A DNA stretch of 64,000 bases from the NCBI RefSeq assembly GCF_030272615.1, contig NC_081415.1, forward strand, positions 230,106,803 to 230,170,802, read 5' to 3'. The position numbers and the translations under genes are program-made. Each line of letters starts with the position of its first letter. Position 1 is the first letter of the stretch. Of the stretch, positions 18,958-29,929 are shown piece by piece. The stretch is from Cryptomeria japonica. Lineage: Eukaryota; Streptophyta; Pinopsida; Cupressales; Cupressaceae. The notes beneath the pieces were generated by a model, which did no database searches, was not told the origin of the DNA, and saw only the letters and a program-made list of their open reading frames with translations.

Positions 18958-21783
18958 GTGATTAATAGCCTGAATGATTCAAACACAATAAGGCCAAGTG
19001 TTCAGAATACGTCCAAAGAAGTCGCCAACAATGTTCAAGCCACCATCAATGTAATTCAAGATGAAGCTGATAGCAAGCAACAATCTGAACAGGACGAATG
19101 TATGGTCCATATCGTAGCCTTCCCAACCAAAAAGGAAGATATGTTAGAAGGAAAGGTGTTACTCAAAAGAGGCGAGGTTAAGAAAACTCAACCCACCATC
19201 AAAGAAAGTCTCACTACAAGTCAGATTCTTCTAGAAAAAGGGGTTGCGGCTAAGAAAGATCTGATCAAGAAAGGAAAGCCTCTAAAGAAGATGGATAATT
19301 CAAAAGAGGAAACATCAGAAAAGAGTGACAATCCAAAGATCAATGAAGTGAAGAATCAAGAACACGATGAGGATTCCTCAATCCTTTGCCAAGGAAAAGA
19401 TGAGCCAGCCCCTTTCTTGCTGTCAGTCAGAATCTTTGGAAAATTATTGCACAACTGTCTGTATGATTCAGGAGCTTCTAGTAATGTGATGCCCCTGGCC
19501 GTCTGTCAGAAACTAGGTATAACTCCTGCACCCACCAGAAGGAAAGTCACTCAATTAGACAAGACAGAAGTTCCAGTCATGGGGGAATTGAACAATATCC
19601 ACATGCAATTAGCGGCAGACCCGAGGGTCCAAAATTTCATAGACATATCAGTCGTGGATATACCTGACACATATGGTATGCTTCTGAGTAGAGATTGGTC
19701 ACGAAAGTTGAATGGGTATGTGTCAACAGACTTTGCACATATGTGGCTACCCTGGAGAGGAGTTCCAAACCAAATCAAAATCGACAGTACTCCAAGATTG
19801 AGACTTATGATCACCGAATATGGAGAAGATAATGAAGTCCTGTTCTTAGAAACTGATTTAGGGACATACAAACCTAAAGTAGAAGAAGTCTTGATGATAC
19901 AGAACCTGCAAGACAATGATAGTCAACAAGAGGTGATGGAATCTACAGAAATTGTCGTGGAAAGTGACCAAGGATCCGACCAGGATGATGATGGAATGTT
20001 TGAAAATTTTAGAAAATTTGTCCACAAGAATGTGCAACAAAGTATGCAACTTGGCAACTTGGCGTCTGTCCGAGATCTACTCCTCCCCAACTGGTGTAGG
20101 ATACATAATGCCGCCCATTCAGAATTATCCTGTGCTATGTGCCAGACTGCATTAGAACAAGTATACAATAGGGTCCCACAGACATTGATTGTAGAAGAAA
20201 TTGAAGACCCAGAAGTTGAAAGTTCTTCAGAAGATGAAACTCTATCCGACACATCAGTGGAAAGCCAAGAGGTCCAAGAGTCAGAAGACCAAGGGAATTC
20301 AATATGGACATTAAGGTTCGATGGATCTAAATCCAAGCAAGGATCTGGAGCTGGCTTCGAATTTATTAGTTCATCAGGAGAAACTTACCTTGCCGCCCAT
20401 AGGCTACAGTTCCCTTGCACCAACAATGTGGCTGAATATGAATCCTTGATTCATGGGTTATTGCTAGCTATCAGAAAGAAAGCTAAAATACTGCAGGTAT
20501 ATGGAGATTCAGAAATAGTGATAAGACAAATCAGAAGGCAGTATGTGTGCCATGACAAAAGGCTGACTAGATACCGGAATCAAGTTTGGGATCTCATTGA
20601 AAGTTTTGAGGCCTTTAATATCAAGTCCATATACAGACATCAAAATCAAGTGGCAAATTCTCTTGCACAAGTCGCTAGCTCTTTGATACCATTAGCTATG
20701 GAAGGATTGAAGAAGTTCACAATAGAGCTGACCTCGGTACCTTCAGTCCCAGACAACATCACCAACTTTCAAGTCTTTGAAGATGACAAGCATATATTGG
20801 ATTTCTTGACCAACACAGATGTCTTCCTAGCCCAAATCATTGATGAAGAAGAAATTGAGGGAGCAGAATTGGATGCAGAAGGAGTTTTGAATTTGAAAAC
20901 AAACACTATTCCAAAAGGAATGGTGGAGTTAGAAAGAATCTTTGATCCCGACAAATTGAGGGAGATGAAAAGCCATAGCATGGAAGGAAATGCATGTGAC
21001 ACAATCAATGTTGGTGATGACGGGCAGGTTAAGAATGTGTTCATTGGGAAGGCTTGCACTTCGCAAGAAAGAAATGGTATCTTAAAAAATGTAAGAGATT
21101 TCCCAGATGTCATCGCTTGGAGCTATGAAGATCTCAAGACTTACGATACTGCAATCATCACTCACACAATCCCTTTGAAGCCAGGAAGCAAACCTTTTAG
21201 ACAAAGACAAAGGCCGGTCAATCCTTTACTGGAACCTTTAATATATCAAGAGGTTAAGAAGTTGCTCTCAGCCAAAATCATCTTTCCAGTAAGACATTTG
21301 ACGTGGGTCGCCAACCTGGTTCCTGTCAGGAAAAAGAATGGAGAGATCAGATTGTGTGTCGATTTCAGAAATCTCAACCGAGCTTCAGAAAAGGACAATT
21401 ATCCACTGCCATCGTTGGATGAAGTATTGCAAATTGTCAACAGGTCACAAATGATGTCTTTTTTGGATGGATATTCAGGTTATAATCAAGTATTGGTTGA
21501 ACCTGAAGATCGACTAAAGACCGCTTTCACTACCAAGTGGGGAACATTTGCATACAAAAGGATGCCTTTTGGACTTATCAATGCCGGGGCCACCTTTCAG
21601 AGAGCCATGGATATCGCTTTCAGAGACTTGATTGGGAAATGCATCATCATATACATGGACGATGTCATAGTTTTCTCCAGGAAAAGGGAAGACCATGTGG
21701 ATGATCTAAGAAAAGTCTTCCAAAGGTGCAAAAGATATGGTGTTTCTCTCAATCCTAAGAAATGCATATTTAGGGTGAGCGCC
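18958..21783 (+). pseudogene. pol: Element A pol: protease, archaeal-type RNase H, RT; 3' part lost
   Basis: The frame is open for about 940 codons of pol before the junction; translation would continue to 21990 through non-pol sequence. Domains: retropepsin with CLYDSGASSNVMPL (about residues 167-180) and MLLSRDWSRKLNGY. Then a second Cys/His motif, WCRIHNAAHSELSC (about 20095). Then an archaeal-type RNase H with FDGS (D), EYESLIHGL (E) and VYGDSEIV (D), where the fourth acid site reads VANSLAQ (N for D). Then RT with WVANLVPVRKKNGEIRLCVD, LDGYSGYNQ and the YMDD box at about 21652. The order protease, aRH, RT differs from Ogre/Retand, where aRH follows RT-RH. The frame leaves pol after FRVSA at 21783; connection, RNase H and integrase are absent. 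Confidence 0.9.
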
Positions 21784-21882
21784 AATTCTGTTGATGTGTA
21801 TTTTGTACACGACCAAACACAGGATAAGATACCTCTGGGTATTTTATTCTGTGTTTGGTCGTGTACAAAATACACATCAACA
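21778..21882. repeat. Inverted primer-site/U5 junction and LTR stub of element A
   Basis: 21778-21788 (AGCGCCAATTC) is the reverse complement of the element's own primer-site region, and 21789-21822 is the reverse complement of its last 34 LTR bases. From 21821 the same LTR end follows in direct orientation (GATAAGATACC...ATCAACA) to 21882. Pol and antisense primer site share AGCGCC at the junction, and the two LTR-end copies share AG. It is then bounded by TSD CATTG. Confidence 0.9.
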
Positions 21883-23062
21883 CATTGTCCTTGGCTTTAC
21901 CAAAAATGTGCTCATCAATGTGTCCTAAATACACTTTTAAACCTGCCAATGTGGATCCATGTTCAAGTCCACCCTTTTACTGAGAGATAAAACCTTTTTA
22001 AGAAAAATAAATTGATTGCTTAGGTCGGTTTGATCAGAAGATTGTAAACTTGAGTTAAGGGGCTTGAGTTAAGGGGTGATATAAAATAAAGATCAAATGT
22101 TCATTTCCAACAACAAACAAGTCTAAATCAAAGTGAAATTGCAACCAGCAGGCCTAAGTGAACTTAAGAAGCAGTTCTATGAGCAGATCTTAGGCGAATT
22201 CCAGAATCCCTAGGTGCGAGTTGGGCAGACCAAGTTCTGATCAGACCTGATCGAAGGCAATAGGCATCACTTTCCTAGTCAAAATCATCATTTCCAGCAT
22301 TAGAAATTTCATTTCCACATTTGAGAGGGGTGTAGGAAGCATAATTTTGTGGAATTTTGTTTTCATTTCTGGTGTTTTTATTTGAATCATGTTCTCTTTC
22401 AGGTTTAGGGCAAGAGATGAAGTGAATGGAGCACAGAGATGGAGGAGAGGCAACAAGGGCATGTTCCACACATTCAGCTGTGACAAATTTCCAATGCTGA
22501 GATCAAGGAGGTAGAACATCCTAGTTTCAAGGTGCAGCTTGGAAAGAGAACTTCACAATAATGTACAAAGTGGTGAAGGATGAAGGAATTCAACTTCAAA
22601 AGTGCAACATCAAGCATCGGCGGAATTCCTTGTCTCTTTTGCAATCCCGCCCATCAACTTGTAGATTTCCTCCTCACCTAAGGATGTGCTCAATAATATG
22701 CAAAGTGAAGAACAAAATCAAGGCAACATAAGGACTTAAATGGAATCAAGGTCAAGAAGTCAAGTATTGACAAGCAAAGGAAGGAACAAATCAGAGCAAC
22801 ATCAAGATTTCAAGGAAAGCAACACCTACACCCCACATTTTCAACATTGCAATACAAAGAACAACATCAAAAATTCAAGAAATGAAGGAGATCAACGTAT
22901 ATATTTCACAACTTTAACATTGCAAAAGGTGATCTTGCAATTATCTTGAATTTCCTTCGGAAATCCAAGATCCTAAGCTAGTACAACAAGGAAATACTCT
23001 CACGTTAGGAAGAATTTCAACATGTCGAGAAAGTGTTACAAGTCCAAGAATTAATGCAAGAA
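21883..23062 (+). repeat. LTR-E segment 2
   Basis: Noncoding continuation of LTR-E between elements A and D. AT-rich with many CAAGG/ATCAAG phrases. It ends at AAGAA (23058-23062), duplicated by element D. The minus frame 22241-22519 and plus frame 22740-22949 show no domain. Confidence 0.55.
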
Positions 23063-25028
23063 TGTAATGTCCCCTTCTCACTGATGTTCTTTCAGAGGTC
23101 CATTAGCCTATTCCTGAGACCCGTAGGCTAGGTGGAATGAGTAATCAGGGTCTAGCATCGATGAAACGAAGACTTACTATTTTTAGTAAGTCAGGGGATG
23201 ACCGTTCTGGTGCCATTGTCCGACCGAACACTCCTTGCTTTGCCTCTGGACGCGATGATCATATTTTTCTGAGCATTAATTCTTGACTTACTATTTTTAG
23301 TAAGTGGCTGGGTGGCACATTTCTAATTTTGGCAGTAGTCAGGGGTTTGAATTCTGCAGCAGTTTGTGGTCGTCCGGGTTCAGTTTCATCTTGGAGGTGA
23401 TAATAATCAGTGCGGGAGATATTTGCAACATAATTAAATATTATTTCCTTTCCTAAGGTTAATATTTAATTAATCTATTTATTGGATGCTGGTTTATTAA
23501 ATTTGGGATTAATGCCTGTTTAATCCTAAGTTGGGCGAAATTCAATTATTTTATGGGATGTGAAATGTTTTTTTTTAAAAGGGATATTATTTCACTTTAC
23601 ATCGCCATTTTTGTGCCTAAGTGTCCAACGTGGGTCCTCCCCTCTCTTGGGCGTGACTTTTGACTTTGGGAGTTGGGCGCTACTCTTGGGTCCACATGAA
23701 AGTGGAATGAAATTCAAATGCAAGCGTGGAATTTGGAGGGATGTCATTTGGATTTGAAGAATGAAGTTATAAATATGAGGCTTGGGTTCCCATTTGGACC
23801 ATCTTGAAAATCTGTAATGTTATGCTGCCGGATTGGCGACAGAACTTGAGGCTTCGGAGTGCGTCTCCCTAGTGCTACCCGGTTTCGTACTTGAAATACA
23901 GTACCTAGCTGTGCCTTGTATTCTCCTATCGCTTTCAGAGCTTTGCCATAGACATCTTGGTGTTGCAACGATTCTGGACTTGCTGGTTTTGCCTGTGGCT
24001 GAAACACATTTTTGCTCACATCTCTCTGTTGGAGCGTCTGATAGTTATGGGTATTATTCCTATCTTCCTTCCCAGCACTGGCGAATAAGTTTGTAAGTTT
24101 TTAGCCCATTTGTTTGAGTATTGATTTAATTATGCAAAATCGAAATTCCTAGTCTAGGCGTGGTTTTTTTGGGGTTGCATTGGGATGCGTGCAAAATAAA
24201 AAGAGGGTTGTTTGGGGTGTGGCTGTGATTGGTTGTCATTGTATTGGATGTATGGTGGGATTGGGCTTGATTTGAGTCAATTCGGGTAAGAATTGAGTGA
24301 GTTATGAGTATTTTCATGTTTTCATGGGCTGCTGGAACTGTACTTTCAGCCTGCAGAGCAGTGTAACAGAAAATTACAGTATTGTGTAGAAATCTGCAGT
24401 TAATCTTCTCATCTCATCTCCTTATTGTAAGGATTGTTTCAGTAGTACTGAGCATCCCATTCTATCTGCTTATTTTTGTACTTCCCACTGCATAAGTGGA
24501 AGAGGCTGGCTTGCCGCCTTCTCAGTTTTGTAATTCAGTTTTCTTTGATAAATAGTCCTCCCGCTGAAATATGCGGTAGAGTGATGTTTTAATGTAATGT
24601 CCTCCCACTGAATAAGTGGTCGAGTGATAAAGTTCAATGTTTTGGTCCTCCTGCTGAAATATGCGGTAGAGTGATTGTTAATGTAATGTCCTCCCGCTGA
24701 AATACGCGGTAGAGTGATTGAACTTCTATTTCTTGTAATAGTTCCCTTGGTCGGTTTACCGCCAAGAAGTTTAGTTTCTATCCTGCTGGATAAGCAGAAG
24801 GGGATGGCTTGCCGCCCATGCAGTTGTAATGTTCAGTTTGTTTATTGATGCTGACGATCCTCGAAACACCGTATGCTCTCACCCTCCCAGTCTGGGCTCT
24901 CGGTGAACAAAAGGTGTAAGGGTTCCCTTTAGTTGTTTTGCTTATTACTCTAACCTTAACGGGTAATTGTTGTGGATGAATTGCTATTGGCCTGAAAAAA
25001 CAAAAAAAAAATTTAGTGGGATATTACA
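23063..25028 (+). repeat. Element D 5' LTR
   Basis: 1966 bp. It contains two copies of an ACTTACTATTTTTAGTAAGT hairpin (23171-23192 with one more pair, and 23286-23305), a TATA-like TTATAAATATGAGG at 23767-23780, and the hairpin cluster 24484-24797. The 65-, 87- and 91-aa frames seen here recur in the other LTR and are not genes. Confidence 0.97.
24484..24797 (+). repeat. Covarying hairpin cluster in D 5' LTR
   Basis: Stems near 24484 (CCAC..GTGG), 24561 (CCGC..GCGG), 24605 (CCAC..GTGG), 24651 (CTGC..GCGG), 24694 (CCGC..GCGG), 24746 (CTTGGTCGG..ACCGCCAAG) and 24783 (CTGC..GCAG). All the short ones share the loop TGMATAA or TGAAATAY and most are followed by AGAGTGAT. Arms change together between copies. 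The 3' LTR repeats the cluster at 31329-31642. Confidence 0.9.
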
Positions 25029-25029
25029 G

Positions 25030-25041
25030 TGGTATCAGAGC
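25030..25041 (+). other. Element D primer-binding site, tRNA-iMet
   Basis: TGGTATCAGAGC one base after the LTR is the standard plant initiator-Met primer site. Confidence 0.95.
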
Positions 25042-25087
25042 TGGTTTTCCTGCCAGCCTGTGAGAGTCAGTGGGTTCAGAAGTCTCC

Positions 25088-28000
25088 ATGAGTGACAGAG
25101 ACGTCAGACACTACAACAGAGAACAGAAGAGACAACAGTTTCAGGTTCCTATAGTGCTCGAAGAGGACACATTTTCAGAAGTACTGAGGAACAGAGGGAA
25201 GAATTTAGATACCTCAGATTCAGTGGATTCAATGGCAGATAAGACTGCAGAAACAAATGAGGCACCCGACAAGAAGGCAGAGAGGCAATTCAATGCCATG
25301 ATGGACATGATGTCATTACTGCTGTCAAAGCTCAACCAGAACGTTGTTGGGACCCCTAATCAGCCCAACAATGGACCGGAAGCCAGCACTTCTAACATTC
25401 CTGTAAGCAATGGGAATGGGAGCAATAACGGGAGTAACAATGGAGGTTCAGCCCCAAGGCCTTTACAACCTGTCTTTTTGCCCAAAGAAGTACAACAAGC
25501 TGAAACAGAGATACCCACAGCTGATGAGATAAGAAATAGCTACATGGAGTATGCTTCCCTTCCTGGTGAGATCCGAGATATCCTAACTCTGGATCAATTC
25601 ATGAATCAGAAAATGAAAAGAGGACGGAGGAATGACTACAAGTCTGCTGCCCCAAGAGATTTCCAGCAAGCTCTTGGAAGAGTGACCTTAGCACACTTTG
25701 ATGGGAGCGCTAAGGGTACTGCTAGAGCATGGGTACAGAAGTTGGACAATTACTTGTCCTTGAGACCGATGCCGGAGGAGGATGCCATCAAGTTTGCTAC
25801 CTTGCACTTGGATGGAGTGGCCCACGAATGGTGGTACCATGGGTTGGTCACCCTTGGTCACAACTTAGTCACCACCTACGCTGATTTCACCAACAAGCTA
25901 ATTGAGAGATTTGACACCAGGGATCCAGAGGTGAAGTTTAGAGAACTTGCACAACTGAGGCAGCAAGGTTCCTTGGACACTTACGTGACTGAATTCCAAA
26001 ACCTGTCAGTCATGGTGAGTAGCATCTCAGAGAAGCGACTGGTTGTCCTTTTCACTGAAGGACTTGAAGAACCATTGAGAGGATGGGTCAAAGCTTTTGA
26101 TCCGCCCACACTGGCAGAAGCTATAAAAAAATCCAGAAGTATGGAGTTGGCTGCCCCTAAGAGTAAAATTCAGTCCAAGCCTTTCCCTTTCAGAAAGGAT
26201 AAAAAGAAGTTCACTAATCAGACCAAGAGGTTCCCTCCGCGAATAGATGATGGGCTCCGTCAAGAGCTCCGGAGAAAGAATCTATGCTATTCTTGCAGAG
26301 AACCGTGGGTTCCCGGGCATAGGTGCCATGGAAAGGGGAATTTACATCAAATGGAAGGCTATTCTGGAGATGGATCAGATTCTGAAATTTCAGAACAGCA
26401 GACTGAAGTTGAGGACAGCGAGTATGAAGAGGCTCTTGAAGGGCCCGAATTTGGGTCAGAAGATAGAGGAGTAGTTGCTCAACTCTCGAGCATTCACAAG
26501 AATGAGTCTTTCAGAGTTCGGGGTGTGATTGGAGAGCATCGTGTCATAGCTCTCATTGACACGGGTGCAACACACAACTTCATTGATGAAAGAATTGTTG
26601 CAAAAAAGGGACTAGTGGCAGAGGAAGTTGAGGGCTTCAAAGTCATGGTAGCAGATGGCTCCACTATATCCTGTAATAGAATGATTTCCAACATGTCTCT
26701 GAAGTTGGGAAATCATGAAATCAGAGATGATTTCTTTGTGGTAAGCATTGGAGGGACTGATGATGCAGTCCTCAGGATTCAATGGTTGAGATCTCTTGGT
26801 GAGATCACACTAAACCTACAAACCATGGAGCTAAAATTCATGTCCGAAGGGAAAAAGGTGGTTTTGAGAGGAATGTCGCATGGGGGACTTAAGGTTGTAT
26901 CCTTGAAAAGAATGGAGAGGCTGATCCGCCATAATCAGGTGGAGTGGGCAGCGGAGTGTTTGATAATGCCTTCCAATCCATTGGTGGATAAGGGCAATTA
27001 TTCCTCAGACATTTCAGCAATGGTCAAAAATAAGAGCAATATTGTGGTAATACCTTCAGAACCACAACAAGAGCACAGAAAGTATCCTGAAGACATTCAA
27101 GCTTTGATAACTAAGAGAAGCAAGGTGTTCGAAAAGCCACCTCCTGGTAGACCTCCTGAAAGAGGTGCTGAACACATTATTGAGCTTGAGGAAGGAGCTA
27201 AGCCAGTCATGACTACTCCTTACCGATACCCCAAAAAGCAGAAAGATGAGGTCGAGAAAGCAATTCAGGAATTGCTTGACATGGGTTACATTCGGCCTAG
27301 CAAAAGTCCCTTTGCTTCGGCTGTTGTTCTGGTGAGAAAGAAGGATGGGACCATGCGCATGTGTGTGGATTATAGATCGCTGAATCAGAAGACCATCAAG
27401 AATCGGTATCCTATTCCGAGGATTGATGAGCTCATTGATGAGCTACATGGGGCAGTGTTCTTTTCCAAAATTGACCTCAGATCGGGGTACCATCAGATTA
27501 GGATGAGAGCTTCAGATGTGGAGAAGACTGCTTTCAGGTGCCACTTTGGGCACTTTGAGTTCTTAGTCATGCCCTTTGGGTTGACGAATGCTCCTGCTAC
27601 ATTCCAGTCATGCATGAACAGGATCTTCCACGAACAGTTGAGGAAGTTTGTGTTGATATTTTTTGATGACATCCTGATTTTCAGCAGATCATGGAAAGAG
27701 CATCTTCAGCAGTTGGATGAAGTGTTGGGCATACTAGAATCTGAATCCCTGTTCGCCAAGGAATCCAAGTGTGAATTTGGGATGGAAGAGTTGCTCTACC
27801 TGGGTCACATCATCAGTGCAGGTGGTGTGAAGGTAGACCCTGAAAAGATTAGGGCTATCATCGATTGGCCTACTCCCGAAAACATAACACATCTGAGAGG
27901 ATTTTTGGGATTGTGTGGATTCTATCGGAGATTTGTAAAGGGATATTCTCAGTTGGCTGCCCCCCTTACAGATCTTACCAAGAAAGGGGCCTTTGAGTGG

Positions 28001-29929
28001 TCTGAGAAGGCACAGACAACATTTGAGCAGTTTAAGAGGATCATGAGCTCCTGCCCGGTTTTAGCATTACCCGATTTTACCAGGCCATTTGAACTACAAT
28101 GTGATGCGTCTGGAGAAGGTGTTGGTGCGGTCCTCATGCAGGATAAGCACCCTATAGTTTTTGAGAGCAGAAAGTTGAGAGGTCCTGAGAGACTATACTC
28201 CATTTATGACAAGGAAATGCTTGCCATAATGCATGCACTTGCAAAATTCAGACAATATTTGGTGGGAAGTAAGTTCATTGTCAAGACTGACCACAACAGT
28301 CTTAAGCACTTCATGCACCAGAAGGATCTGAATGAGAGACAGCAGAAATGGGTGAGTAAGCTACAAGCTTACGACTTCGATATTGAGTATGTAAAGGGGA
28401 AAAACAATGTGGTAGCAGATGCCTTATCACGGAGGCCCCATTTGAGCTCACTCTGCGAGCTTACTGCTGGTTGGAAAGAGTTGTTGCTTGCTGATTATGC
28501 CAAAAATCAGTTTGCAATCAGTCTTGTAGAGGGTACTTTTCATGATGAAAGGTACAAATTGGTTGAAGGATTGATACTGTACAAGGGAAGAATCTTCATA
28601 GTACCTGAATCTAAGTTAAAAGAGAAGATTTTGCAGACCTTCCATGACATTCCCCTTGCTGGTCACCAAGGTTATTTCAAGACATACAGGCAGATCCGGG
28701 AGAGATTCTCTTGGAAGGGGCTTAAAAATGATGTTTTGAAGTACATTAAAGAGTGTCATACATGTCAGAAGAACAAGGATGAGCACACTCTACCTGCTGG
28801 TTTGTTACAACCCTTGCCTATTCCCGGTCAAAAATGGGAAAGTATTTCCATGGATTTCATCACGGGGTTGCCTCGGGCTCAAGGAAAAGATAGTATTTAT
28901 GTAGTGGTGGACAGACTTACAAAGTTTGCTCATTTTTTCGCCATTACCAGCTCTTTTACAGCAGCACAAGTTGCTGAAGTGTTCTTCCGAGAGGTATTCA
29001 AACTGCATGGTTTACCGAAGAACATTGTGAGTGATAGGGACAGCAAGTTCCTAAGTGCCTTTTGGCAGGAAATTTTCAGATTGTGCGGGACTGTGCTCAC
29101 TCCAAGCACCAGTTATCACCCCCAAACTGATGGACAGACCGAGATAGTAAATAAGTGGGTGGAAGGTTATCTCAGAAACTATGTCTCGGAACGGCAGAAT
29201 ACTTGGGTGAGGTGGCTTCACCTAGGGGAGTATTGTTACAATTCTTCCTATCACATGTCCATCCGGATGTCACCATTCATGGCACTATATGGTTATGAAG
29301 CTCCTAGCTTCGCAGACTTGGTATTTGGTGATAGCAGAACCCCTCAGGCGAAAGATATGATACAGCAAAGTCAGGATATTCTGAGAATCTTGAGGGACAA
29401 TCTACAACATGCACAGAATCAGCAGAAGTTGTATGCTGATCAACAGCGTATTGAGCGCACCTTTGAGGTGGGCGACATGGTTTATTTGAGGCTCCAGCCT
29501 TACAGGCAGTCTACTCTCAAGAAGAGTGGGGTTGAGAAATTGAAACCTCGATTCTATGGGCCTTTCAGAGTCAGTAGAAGGGTTGGAGAAGTGGCTTATG
29601 AGTTGGAATTATCGGCAAGCAGCAGGATCCATAATGTGTTTCATGTGTCTCGCCTTAAGAAGGCTTTGGGACATAATGTAGTTGCTTCAGCTGACCTACC
29701 TCCACTTGATGAGGAGGGAGAGTTGGTTTTGGTTCCAGAAGCTGTCCTTGAATTCAGGGAGCGAACTTTGAGGAGAAGAGTGATCAGGGAATACTTGATC
29801 AAATGGAAGAATCTACCAGCAGAGGATGCTACGTGGGAGAATGAGGAGATTCTATTGCATCCAGCCTTACAGTTGCTTGAGGACAAGCAATTTTGGGGAG
29901 GGCGGACTGTAATGTCCCCTTCTCACTGA
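25088..29929 (+). CDS. gag-pol: Element D gag-pol polyprotein with chromodomain, 1613 aa
   Basis: Single open frame from the ATG at 25088 (an in-frame GTG lies at 25070). Gag core contains [16 protein letters not shown] and HEWWYHGL. Knuckle [14 protein letters not shown] at about residue 400. Protease [13 protein letters not shown] with Asp at about 491. RT has FFDDIL at about 860. RNase H starts LQCDASGEG at about 1006 and has TDHNSL and ADALSRRP. Integrase has the HHCC zinc site (GHQG ... CHTCQKNK, about 1193-1225) and DDE in [15 protein letters not shown] and GQTEIVNK (about 1256, 1316, 1352). A chromodomain ([17 protein letters not shown], about 1566-1590) should steer integration to particular chromatin. 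The stop lies 20 bp inside the 3' LTR. No frameshift or nonsense change is seen. Confidence 0.97.
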   Translation: MSDRDVRHYNREQKRQQFQVPIVLEEDTFSEVLRNRGKNLDTSDSVDSMADKTAETNEAPDKKAERQFNAMMDMMSLLLSKLNQNVVGTPNQPNNGPEASTSNIPVSNGNGSNNGSNNGGSAPRPLQPVFLPKEVQQAETEIPTADEIRNSYMEYASLPGEIRDILTLDQFMNQKMKRGRRNDYKSAAPRDFQQALGRVTLAHFDGSAKGTARAWVQKLDNYLSLRPMPEEDAIKFATLHLDGVAHEWWYHGLVTLGHNLVTTYADFTNKLIERFDTRDPEVKFRELAQLRQQGSLDTYVTEFQNLSVMVSSISEKRLVVLFTEGLEEPLRGWVKAFDPPTLAEAIKKSRSMELAAPKSKIQSKPFPFRKDKKKFTNQTKRFPPRIDDGLRQELRRKNLCYSCREPWVPGHRCHGKGNLHQMEGYSGDGSDSEISEQQTEVEDSEYEEALEGPEFGSEDRGVVAQLSSIHKNESFRVRGVIGEHRVIALIDTGATHNFIDERIVAKKGLVAEEVEGFKVMVADGSTISCNRMISNMSLKLGNHEIRDDFFVVSIGGTDDAVLRIQWLRSLGEITLNLQTMELKFMSEGKKVVLRGMSHGGLKVVSLKRMERLIRHNQVEWAAECLIMPSNPLVDKGNYSSDISAMVKNKSNIVVIPSEPQQEHRKYPEDIQALITKRSKVFEKPPPGRPPERGAEHIIELEEGAKPVMTTPYRYPKKQKDEVEKAIQELLDMGYIRPSKSPFASAVVLVRKKDGTMRMCVDYRSLNQKTIKNRYPIPRIDELIDELHGAVFFSKIDLRSGYHQIRMRASDVEKTAFRCHFGHFEFLVMPFGLTNAPATFQSCMNRIFHEQLRKFVLIFFDDILIFSRSWKEHLQQLDEVLGILESESLFAKESKCEFGMEELLYLGHIISAGGVKVDPEKIRAIIDWPTPENITHLRGFLGLCGFYRRFVKGYSQLAAPLTDLTKKGAFEWSEKAQTTFEQFKRIMSSCPVLALPDFTRPFELQCDASGEGVGAVLMQDKHPIVFESRKLRGPERLYSIYDKEMLAIMHALAKFRQYLVGSKFIVKTDHNSLKHFMHQKDLNERQQKWVSKLQAYDFDIEYVKGKNNVVADALSRRPHLSSLCELTAGWKELLLADYAKNQFAISLVEGTFHDERYKLVEGLILYKGRIFIVPESKLKEKILQTFHDIPLAGHQGYFKTYRQIRERFSWKGLKNDVLKYIKECHTCQKNKDEHTLPAGLLQPLPIPGQKWESISMDFITGLPRAQGKDSIYVVVDRLTKFAHFFAITSSFTAAQVAEVFFREVFKLHGLPKNIVSDRDSKFLSAFWQEIFRLCGTVLTPSTSYHPQTDGQTEIVNKWVEGYLRNYVSERQNTWVRWLHLGEYCYNSSYHMSIRMSPFMALYGYEAPSFADLVFGDSRTPQAKDMIQQSQDILRILRDNLQHAQNQQKLYADQQRIERTFEVGDMVYLRLQPYRQSTLKKSGVEKLKPRFYGPFRVSRRVGEVAYELELSASSRIHNVFHVSRLKKALGHNVVASADLPPLDEEGELVLVPEAVLEFRERTLRRRVIREYLIKWKNLPAEDATWENEEILLHPALQLLEDKQFWGGRTVMSPSH
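29891..29907 (+). other. Element D polypurine tract
   Basis: TTTTGGGGAGGGCGGAC immediately before the 3' LTR, still inside the pol coding frame. Confidence 0.85.

Larger units (their letters stand above)
11411..21882 (+). mobile_element. Element A: Tat-like Ty3/gypsy with 5.1-kb 5' LTR and aberrant 3' end
   Basis: The insertion is bounded by TSD CATTG at 11406-11410 and 21883-21887. The order is 5' LTR, primer site, decayed gag, then pol with protease, archaeal-type RNase H and RT. After the RT palm the sequence jumps into an inverted copy of its own primer site and U5 end, followed by only the last 60-odd bases of an LTR. Canonical RNase H, integrase and nearly all of the 3' LTR are missing. 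Because the TSD is intact, the element either integrated in this form or rearranged internally afterwards. Confidence 0.9.

Noticed and set aside
21789-21882. A 94-bp MITE with 34-bp terminal inverted repeats
   Set aside because: Both arms are the LTR 3' end of element A, and the left arm continues into the antisense primer site; the flanking duplication CATTG belongs to the whole element.
18958-21990. 1010-aa intact pol of element A
   Set aside because: The last ~70 codons come from the inverted LTR junction and flanking DNA, and RNase H/integrase are missing.
23560-24317. Paired identical small frames here and at 30405-31162
   Set aside because: They are the two LTR copies of element D, not duplicated genes.
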